Origin: Rhodospirillaceae bacterium
Lineage (GTDB): Bacteria; Pseudomonadota; Alphaproteobacteria; Rhodospirillales; Casp-alpha2
Direction: 5' to 3'
Assembly (NCBI GenBank): GCA_016845145.1
Contig: JAERTE010000121.1
Coordinates: 1 to 51,129 of the forward strand
Length of the DNA stretch: 51,129 bases
Shown here: piece by piece, positions 43,788 to 51,129 of the stretch
Numbering within the stretch: position 1 is the first letter of the stretch
Layout: every line of letters begins with the position of its first letter
The notes under the pieces: model-generated
Database searches by the model: none
Seen by the model: the letters and a program-made list of their open reading frames with translations, nothing else
Told to the model about the DNA's origin: nothing
Made by a program: the position numbers and the translations under genes

Positions 43788-43791
<4 letters not shown>
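42952..43791 (-). CDS. folP: Dihydropteroate synthase
   Basis: A 279-aa TIM-barrel enzyme joining p-aminobenzoate and the pterin pyrophosphate in folate synthesis. Both signatures are clear: [16 protein letters not shown] near residue 23 and [12 protein letters not shown] near 60; the Lys/Arg site is [14 protein letters not shown]. The GTG start at 43791 overlaps the ftsH stop (GTGA), so the two are coupled. The 168-bp gap downstream to the DctP-like gene contains an AT-rich stretch and presumably that gene's promoter, though no clear boxes. Confidence 0.95.
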
Positions 43792-45728
<1,937 letters not shown>

Positions 45729-45794
45729 GCTTTCGTCCTTTCCGTGGCTGCCGCACGAGCGACCGTACCCCATAGAAATAGTACGGAAACCCGC

Positions 45795-47123
45795 TTACGC
45801 AATACAAAAACCCGCGATTGAGGCCGGTCTAAGGGGTTGAAACCGCACTTCGGCCAGACTGCCGCTAAATTTTCCTCTTCCGCGCGTATAGTTTAGATGC
45901 GGAACGGCCAGAACGCCACTGTCATCGCCAATCGCCGGCACCCCCCATAGCGCCGCCCTCGGTAACGCTCCCCGCCCCTCGCGCCCGCCGCGCAAATCCG
46001 GCCTTTCGGCAACCGCATCTCGCCAGTCATCCTGCGTCATGGCGCGCAAGTGCAAGCTGCGTCCAGAAACCTCGGGCCTGTCTCCGAAAGAAATCATAAA
46101 CCGCCGGTCCCAATGCAAGGCATGGCCGGGCCGAAAAGGTACGCTCGCAGGCAAGTTTCGGCGTTCACGGAACAGTCGAACGTCGCTGGACCGTGCTTCG
46201 ACGAGGCAGTTGCCGAGCGTTCTGGACCGCCCATCGCCTTGTAGGATTTGCGAACGCAACCGTTCTACACCCACGCGCGGCGGCCGGTGCGCCAATCCCC
46301 CCACCGCAGCGAGTACCCGCGCCAAGGCGCGCAGCGCCAAATCTTCCGGCGCATCGGCAAAACACTGCCGGTCAATTCGGCAAAACCCGCTTGCGTGAAA
46401 ACGGCTGCTCTCGGCCAAAAACCGGTCGGTATTTCGTTCCAATACGACACGCGCCAATCCGTAGCGCCGTGCACTCTCGGCCAGAGCCTCCGCGTCCCAG
46501 TCCCTGCGCATTTCCTCGCGCACCCGTACGCGGTCGAAACGCAGGTTGCGATTGGAGGGATCATCCAGCCATGGTTGACCAACGTCTAGCAAGACATCGC
46601 GCAAACTTGCACGCGAAACGCCAAGCAGTGGGCGCAACAAGCGGCAATGGCGCAGTTCGCGCCGGGAACTCATGCCGGCCAAACCGTCCGGACCGCTGCC
46701 ACGTTGCAACCGCATGAGCAGCGTCTCGGCCTGATCATCGCGGGTATGGCCGATAAGCAAATGAAGGACGCCGCGGTCTCGGCACCAGTCATCGAGCAAC
46801 CGATAACGCGCTTCTCGCGCGGCACCTTGAATGTCGCTTGTAGGCTTTTCGCCGGTCCATTCGAGGACGTCGTGCGCAATTCCCCGCGCTCGCATCCAAT
46901 CACCGACGCATTGAGCCTCGGCCTTAGAATCAGGTCGCAAGCCATGATCGACGGTCAACGCGGTGATCCAGCCACCATTCGCGTCGACCCAGTGTGCCGC
47001 CAACGCCGCAAGGGCCATGCTGTCGCTGCCGCCCGAAACAGCTATCGCCAAATGCGGTGCTGCTTCAAACGGGCCAAACGCCGCCATGCGGCGCGAAAAC
47101 TCGAGAGTTAAAGCCGAGCTCAC
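45795..47123 (-). CDS. tilS: tRNA(Ile)-lysidine synthase
   Basis: A 442-aa enzyme that turns C34 of tRNA(Ile) CAU into lysidine, an essential step in AUA decoding. The PP-loop SGGSDS is at residues 30-35, preceded by HLAIAV; the domain continues with TVDHGLRPDSKAEAQ and GHTRDDQAETLLMRLQRGSG. The C-terminal domain (GREGRGALPRAALWGVPA) is less conserved. GTG 47123, 6 bp after the cpoB stop, is the likely start; TTG 47126 is an alternative. Confidence 0.93.
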   Translation of the reverse strand: MSSALTLEFSRRMAAFGPFEAAPHLAIAVSGGSDSMALAALAAHWVDANGGWITALTVDHGLRPDSKAEAQCVGDWMRARGIAHDVLEWTGEKPTSDIQGAAREARYRLLDDWCRDRGVLHLLIGHTRDDQAETLLMRLQRGSGPDGLAGMSSRRELRHCRLLRPLLGVSRASLRDVLLDVGQPWLDDPSNRNLRFDRVRVREEMRRDWDAEALAESARRYGLARVVLERNTDRFLAESSRFHASGFCRIDRQCFADAPEDLALRALARVLAAVGGLAHRPPRVGVERLRSQILQGDGRSRTLGNCLVEARSSDVRLFRERRNLPASVPFRPGHALHWDRRFMISFGDRPEVSGRSLHLRAMTQDDWRDAVAERPDLRGGREGRGALPRAALWGVPAIGDDSGVLAVPHLNYTRGRGKFSGSLAEVRFQPLRPASIAGFCIA

Positions 47124-47129
47124 CAAGAA

Positions 47130-48245
47130 CTACGGGCAACCGGCCCGTTTGCGTTCGCGCGCAAGCCCGGTCTTGATGCGGCTGGAAGACTGAGCAAAAT
47201 CGGCAGCGACTTTGTCGAAAGTGGCACAGGCCTCATCCTTCTTGCCCAATTGCGCTAAGGACATGCCCAGCTTCAACAGCATGTCGGGCGCCTTGGCGCC
47301 TTTCGGATCGTTTTGGAACCCGTCGAAAAACACTTGCGCGGCCTGCTGATAGTCCGCCCGCACGTAGAAGGTTTCACCCAGCCAATAACGCGCGTTGCCG
47401 GCCAGAGGGCTTTTGCCGTGATTCTCAATGAACTGTTTCAACGCGATTTCGGCCTGATCGTAATTGGTCTGGCGTAACAGATTGAAGGCGTACGTGTACT
47501 GCTCCTTCGGCGTACCGGCCGGCAACGTGGCGGCTGCCGTTTGCGGCGCGGCCACGGGGGCCGGCTGAACTTGGGCGGGCGCCTGCGCCTGGGCCGGCGC
47601 ACTTTGTACTGAAGCGCCTGCAACGCTGCGCGACGCTTGCACGGCCTCAACGGCTTTCTGAGACACAGTCCCCAGTGTTCCGGGTTGCGACGCGGGTGCG
47701 ACACCTTGCGTTACCGCCGGCGCCACCGAGACGGCCGATGGCGCGGGTGCAATGGTTTTCGCTTGGCCTGTCTGCGGTGTGACGGCAAAACCTTGTGGCG
47801 CCGCCCCAGGTACAACCGGCGCTTGGCCGACAGGCGCCGCGCCGCCGATACCGAGACGGCTCTCAATCACGCCGAGACGGTAATCGATATCACCGACCAG
47901 TTTATCAAGCCGCTCCGCGATTTGGCGTAAGCGATGGTCAACCGATTCCTGCGCGCCGGTCGCGGCGCGCAAATCCTGCTCCAGGGCATCCATGCGTTGA
48001 CCAAGGCGAGCTGCTGCAAATTTCGGCATCGCCGGCGCAGGAGCTCCCGGCGACGACACACCGCCTGTCGCTGGGGTCTCGCCGCGCGACACTTGATAGT
48101 TCAAGGTCTGAATATCGCGTTCCAGCCGATCCAATCGATCAAGCAACGCCGACACGTCCTGAGCCCAAACAGGGGGCGCAACGAGCCCGGCAAACACAAG
48201 AAAACCGAGGATTACGGGTGCAAAGCTGCGTTTCATCGTCGTCAT
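47130..48245 (-). CDS. cpoB: Tol-Pal system protein CpoB (YbgF)
   Basis: A 371-aa periplasmic protein that links Tol-Pal constriction with peptidoglycan synthesis. The signal peptide ends in VAPPVWAQ; a coiled-coil (DVSALLDRLDRLERDIQTL) follows, then a long Ala/Pro/Gln/Val-rich linker (about residues 130-245) that is larger than in E. coli, and three TPR-like repeats (YTYAFNLLRQTNYDQAEIAL, ARYWLGETFYVRADYQQAAQ, MLLKLGMSLAQLGKKDEACA). ATG 48245 has AAGGAAA upstream. It is preceded by pal with a hairpin between them. Confidence 0.93.
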   Translation of the reverse strand: MTTMKRSFAPVILGFLVFAGLVAPPVWAQDVSALLDRLDRLERDIQTLNYQVSRGETPATGGVSSPGAPAPAMPKFAAARLGQRMDALEQDLRAATGAQESVDHRLRQIAERLDKLVGDIDYRLGVIESRLGIGGAAPVGQAPVVPGAAPQGFAVTPQTGQAKTIAPAPSAVSVAPAVTQGVAPASQPGTLGTVSQKAVEAVQASRSVAGASVQSAPAQAQAPAQVQPAPVAAPQTAAATLPAGTPKEQYTYAFNLLRQTNYDQAEIALKQFIENHGKSPLAGNARYWLGETFYVRADYQQAAQVFFDGFQNDPKGAKAPDMLLKLGMSLAQLGKKDEACATFDKVAADFAQSSSRIKTGLARERKRAGCP

Positions 48246-48313
48246 GGCGTTTCCTTAATCCCTACCGGACACGCGAGAGTTGCCCAACATGGGATGAGTT
48301 CTGGGCAAAATTA

Positions 48314-48355
48314 TGGCGCTTGCCCGGCTCGGTCGAAACCAACGGGCAAGCGCCA
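48314..48355 (-). terminator. Intercistronic hairpin between pal and cpoB
   Basis: A perfect 13-bp inverted repeat (TGGCGCTTGCCCG 48314-48326, CGGGCAAGCGCCA 48343-48355) with a 16-base loop, 30 bp after the pal stop. On the minus strand it is followed by TAATTTTG, a poor T tract. It may cut down read-through from pal to cpoB or stabilise the abundant pal mRNA. Confidence 0.6.
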
Positions 48356-48385
48356 AATAAAATCGTCAGATCCTACGGCTGAGTG

Positions 48386-48910
48386 TCAGCTGCCGGCGCC
48401 GGAGACTTTCGTCACGCCACGGCGATTCTGCGACCAGGCTTCCTCGTTGGAGCCAAGCGCCACAGGGCGTTCTTTACCGTACGAGATGCTCTTGACGCGT
48501 TCCGGGTTGACGCCGGAAGCCGTCAGGTAATCTTTCATTGCATTGGCGCGACGCTCACCCAAGGCCAAGTTGTACTCACGCGTGCCGCGCTCATCACAGT
48601 GGCCTTCCACTACAACGGTCACCGACGGATTGGATTTCATCCAAGCAACTTGCTTGTCGAGTACCGAGCGCTGGTCAGGACGAATGTTGAATTTGTCAAA
48701 ATCGAAGAACACGCGGTCACCGACGTTCACTACCAGATCTTGCTGGGAGCCCATCTTGATGCCGGACTCTTTCATCATCGGCTTGGCCGTCGTGGCGGCA
48801 GGCGTCGTCGACGCGCCGCTACCGGAGGTCTTGGCGCTTTCTTCGGTGGCAGTTTCACAGGCACCGAGCAAAGCAACGGCGGCAAGGACGCTCAGAATCT
48901 TGATACGCAT
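48386..48910 (-). CDS. pal: Peptidoglycan-associated lipoprotein
   Basis: A 174-aa outer-membrane lipoprotein binding peptidoglycan. The signal MRIKILSVLAAVALLGAC ends in lipobox LGAC; then a short Ser/Thr/Ala linker and the OmpA-like domain (about residues 60-170) with VFFDFDKFNIRPDQ, VVEGHCDERGTREYNLALGERRA and ISYGKERPVALGSNEEAWSQNRR. ATG 48910 is favoured over 48916 because GGGGGAG would abut the latter. It is the most conserved gene of the Tol-Pal block, between tolB and cpoB. Confidence 0.95.
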   Translation of the reverse strand: MRIKILSVLAAVALLGACETATEESAKTSGSGASTTPAATTAKPMMKESGIKMGSQQDLVVNVGDRVFFDFDKFNIRPDQRSVLDKQVAWMKSNPSVTVVVEGHCDERGTREYNLALGERRANAMKDYLTASGVNPERVKSISYGKERPVALGSNEEAWSQNRRGVTKVSGAGS

Positions 48911-49016
48911 GTTCATCTCCCCCTTATCGGGAATATATTAAATCCATGATCACACCCGCGCAGCGAAAGCTATACAGATTCCCGCAAATGGGCGTGTCTT
49001 CCTGAAGTCTTAACGA

Positions 49017-49045
49017 GCTTGGCGGTCGAATCCAAGCGTTTTTTT
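49017..49045 (+). terminator. Rho-independent terminator on the plus strand between pal and tolB
   Basis: GCTTGG (49017-49022), a 9-base loop, CCAAGC (49032-49037), then G and seven T (49039-49045). It is oriented to stop plus-strand transcription, although both flanking genes are on the minus strand. It sits in the 203-bp gap 48917-49119, which carries no coding frame I can support. Confidence 0.55.
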
Positions 49046-49119
49046 ACCTAAACCCGTTGAAACACAAAGATATTACAACAACATGACAACCTTAAGCAGT
49101 CGCCCTCTCTGAATCGGAT

Positions 49120-50469
49120 TTAGGGGATCAGAGGTGACCAAGCGGGATCCGATGCATCCATGGGTGTAACCATCTCGCGTTCGTTGTGCCCGGTCAGGTC
49201 AATTGACCACAGCCGCGACTTACCACCGGTCCCATCTCGGTTGGTGCGACCTTGGCGGAAAAACATCAAAACCCGGCCATTGGGCGACCATGTCGGTGCT
49301 TCGACCAGGAAATCTTTCGCCAACAAACGCTCGCCTGAGCCGTCCGGATACATGACGCCGATATAAAACGTGCCTTTGGATATTTTGGTAAAGGCAATGA
49401 GATCACCGCGCGGCGACCACACCGGCGTCGCGTAGCGGCCTTTGCCGTGGCTTATCCGATGCACGCCCGAGCCGTCACTGTTCATGACATAGAGCTGTTG
49501 CGAACCACCGCGATCCGAGTTGAACACAAGCTGCTTTTGGTTCGGCGCATAACTGGGTGAGGTATCAATGGCGGAATGGTTGGTTAGACGTCGGACGGCC
49601 CGGGTAGAGAGATTCATCACATAAATCTCGGTATTGCCATCCTTGGCCATGCTCATCACAACGCTTTTGCCGTCCGGCGAGAACCGCGGCGCGAAGGTCA
49701 TCCCCGGGAAATCGCCCAGGATTTCCTGACGACCGGTATCGATATTGAAAATGTAAACGCGCGGTAGATTGCCATAGTAAGAAAGATACGTGATTTCCTG
49801 CAGCGTCGGAGAGAACCGGGGTGTCAGCACCAGCGAGCCGCCATCGGTGAGAAAACGGTGGTTGGCGCCGTCCTGGTCCATGATCGCGAGGCGTTTGATG
49901 CGTCGGTTGGGGGGACCTTGCTCGGCGATATAGACGACACGGGTATCGAAATAACCGTCCTCTCCGGTAAGCCGCTTGTATATGGCATCGGCGATGATAT
50001 GCGCCACCCGGCGCCAATTGTCGGGGATCGTGAAGTAAGCCAGTCCCACCATCTGTTGCTCGGCCAACACGTCCCAAAGCCGGAATTCAACCCGCAATCG
50101 CCCATCGGTAACAATATGCGCACGGCCATGCACCAAGGCTTGCGCGTTGATCACCCGCCAATCGCCGAAACGCGGCAGCGATTTGATATCCTGGGCTTTC
50201 TGGACGAAGGCCTTTTTGTCGATGATCTTGAATAGGCCCGAGCGTTGCAAATCGGCTGCGATCACCCGCGCCATGTCGGCGCCGTATTGCGACGGCAGTG
50301 AGTTGGCGCCGACGAAATCCGTCACCGCCACGGGTATCGGCTCTACCACGGCCTTGGTGATGTCGATCTTAAGCTCCGCCTTCGCAGCCCAGCTGACCGT
50401 TATGAATAACGCCAGTAGCACTGCAAATATGAGCGCATCTGGTCTTGCCGTCGATATGGCCCGTGTCAT
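49120..50469 (-). CDS. tolB: Tol-Pal system beta-propeller protein TolB
   Basis: A 449-aa periplasmic protein. The signal part [19 protein letters not shown] is followed by the N-terminal domain ([37 protein letters not shown]) and a six-bladed propeller with repeated blade ends ([82 protein letters not shown]). TolB binds Pal and TolA. ATG 50469 lies 2 bp after the tolA stop; TTG 50475 is an alternative overlapping start. Confidence 0.96.
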   Translation of the reverse strand: MTRAISTARPDALIFAVLLALFITVSWAAKAELKIDITKAVVEPIPVAVTDFVGANSLPSQYGADMARVIAADLQRSGLFKIIDKKAFVQKAQDIKSLPRFGDWRVINAQALVHGRAHIVTDGRLRVEFRLWDVLAEQQMVGLAYFTIPDNWRRVAHIIADAIYKRLTGEDGYFDTRVVYIAEQGPPNRRIKRLAIMDQDGANHRFLTDGGSLVLTPRFSPTLQEITYLSYYGNLPRVYIFNIDTGRQEILGDFPGMTFAPRFSPDGKSVVMSMAKDGNTEIYVMNLSTRAVRRLTNHSAIDTSPSYAPNQKQLVFNSDRGGSQQLYVMNSDGSGVHRISHGKGRYATPVWSPRGDLIAFTKISKGTFYIGVMYPDGSGERLLAKDFLVEAPTWSPNGRVLMFFRQGRTNRDGTGGKSRLWSIDLTGHNEREMVTPMDASDPAWSPLIP

Positions 50470-50471
50470 CG

Positions 50472-51129
50472 TCAAAACATATCCCGTGGATTGAAGTTAA
50501 GTGTCATGGTTTGCCATTGCTCGAATTTCTCCGGCGGCAGCTTGAGCGGATTGCACTTGGGATTCAAGACCGCTCTTCTCGCCGCCTCCGCCGAAATACG
50601 GAAAAACCTGTCGGAAATCATCCTCGCCGCATCCATCACTTTCGCCTGCCGTACAGTCCCGTCCCTGTTCATCACAACATGAATAGCAATATTCAAGTCT
50701 TTTGCCCCCTTGGCACCGGCGGGCAGATTCCAGCAACGGCTGATCTGCCGACGCACGAGGTCAATCTCACTGATCGATAACGGTTGCGCCGGATTGTGTC
50801 GTTTTGATGGCTGCTGCTTCAACGCCTGGGCAATGGATTGAGCGAACGAAGGTCTCGGCTTATCCGGCTTCTCTTCCTTTTTCTGTTGCGGCTTCGGCAC
50901 CGGTGATTTCTTCAGTTCCTCGATCGTCTTCAAAACCGACGCGAAACGGTCCGGCGGCTTCGGTTTGCGCGGCGGCTTGCGCTTCGCGAACTTCGGTTTC
51001 GGCTCCGGTTTCGGCTCAGGCTTCGCCACGGGCTCCGGTTCCGGTTCCGGCTCGGGCTCGGGCTCGGGCTCTGGTTCCGGCTCAGGCTCGGGTTCCGGCT
51101 CTGGCTTAGGCTCTGGCTCAGGTGCCGGT
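50472..51129 (-). CDS. tolA: TolA-like protein, C-terminal part, 5' end beyond window
   Basis: The inner-membrane-anchored energy transducer of Tol-Pal; the N-terminal TM part lies outside the window. The frame is open from the edge and starts with a run of Pro-Glu dipeptides with Lys variants, going over to [15 protein letters not shown], a rigid extended stalk. The C-terminal TolA/TonB-like domain (about the last 100 residues) has [40 protein letters not shown] and a final [18 protein letters not shown] inside the repeat should not be taken as the start. It directly precedes tolB. Confidence 0.92.
   Translation of the reverse strand, partial: PAPEPEPKPEPEPEPEPEPEPEPEPEPEPEPEPVAKPEPKPEPKPKFAKRKPPRKPKPPDRFASVLKTIEELKKSPVPKPQQKKEEKPDKPRPSFAQSIAQALKQQPSKRHNPAQPLSISEIDLVRRQISRCWNLPAGAKGAKDLNIAIHVVMNRDGTVRQAKVMDAARMISDRFFRISAEAARRAVLNPKCNPLKLPPEKFEQWQTMTLNFNPRDMF

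Noticed and set aside
51000..51129. Short regular repeats at the right edge, considered as a repeat array or CRISPR
   Set aside because: The 6-base periodicity keeps the reading frame and encodes Pro-Glu in tolA; there are no spacers.

Overview
The window is about 51 kb of dense, moderately GC-rich chromosome from an alphaproteobacterium, most likely a Rhodospirillales-like environmental lineage. The evidence is the gene order tolA-tolB-pal-cpoB-tilS-ftsH-folP-glmM-thiD (right end, minus strand), PAS/HisKA kinases of alphaproteobacterial style, DUF1127, PAS_5 and TRAP/TAXI families, and many 4-bp gene overlaps. I saw no rRNA, tRNA, CRISPR array, transposase or phage gene. This comes from reading alone; nothing was searched against a database.

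Layout. (1) 1-13.1 kb is a catabolic region. A TAXI-type TRAP transporter (fused permease plus binding protein, minus strand) is divergent from a crotonase/thioesterase pair. After a CheY-like regulator come a cupin/DUF2848 pair, a PHBH-type FAD monooxygenase with a GntR/FCD regulator, an MmgE/PrpD protein, a TcuA-like FAD dehydrogenase with a second GntR/FCD regulator, and a class C beta-lactamase-fold hydrolase. The palindrome TTGTATACAA in the PrpD/TcuA divergent promoter is a likely operator for one of the regulators. (2) 13.1-17.4 kb holds a PAS histidine kinase, a leuC/leuD-type hydro-lyase pair and a small lipoprotein. (3) 17.5-20.7 kb is a tight thiolase / class III CoA-transferase / crotonase operon. 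(4) 20.8-24.1 kb pairs a lipoprotein of the ABC_sub_bind family with a large membrane histidine kinase and has no permease or ATPase. (5) 24.2-32.7 kb holds a DbpA/CsdA-type RNA helicase, a PAS_5 protein, a TPR/SHOCT/SPOR lipoprotein, a Lys-tailed secreted protein, and a minus-strand run of small-molecule genes (two GNATs, PhzF, tartrate/D-malate dehydrogenase type, AlaX). (6) 32.8-34.4 kb is an AT-richer patch with two unrecognised genes. (7) 34.5-39.5 kb has a threonine dehydratase-type enzyme, a DMT exporter, an Fe-S/CCG protein, a DUF1127 protein and a divergent MocR regulator with a repeat-rich, possibly leaderless promoter. (8) 39.5-51.1 kb is the conserved envelope/housekeeping block, interrupted between folP and glmM by an orphan DctP-like lipoprotein gene.

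How it works together. The left third reads as uptake and CoA-linked or oxidative breakdown of an unidentified carboxylic acid, controlled by two FCD-type repressors or activators. The right fifth builds and maintains the envelope (Tol-Pal, FtsH, GlmM) and makes folate and thiamine precursors. The least explained items are the binding-protein/kinase pair, the DctP insertion, the plus-strand terminator between pal and tolB, the orphan pair at 33 kb, and the divergent LeuCD-like enzyme. No gene-free stretch exceeds about 250 bases.
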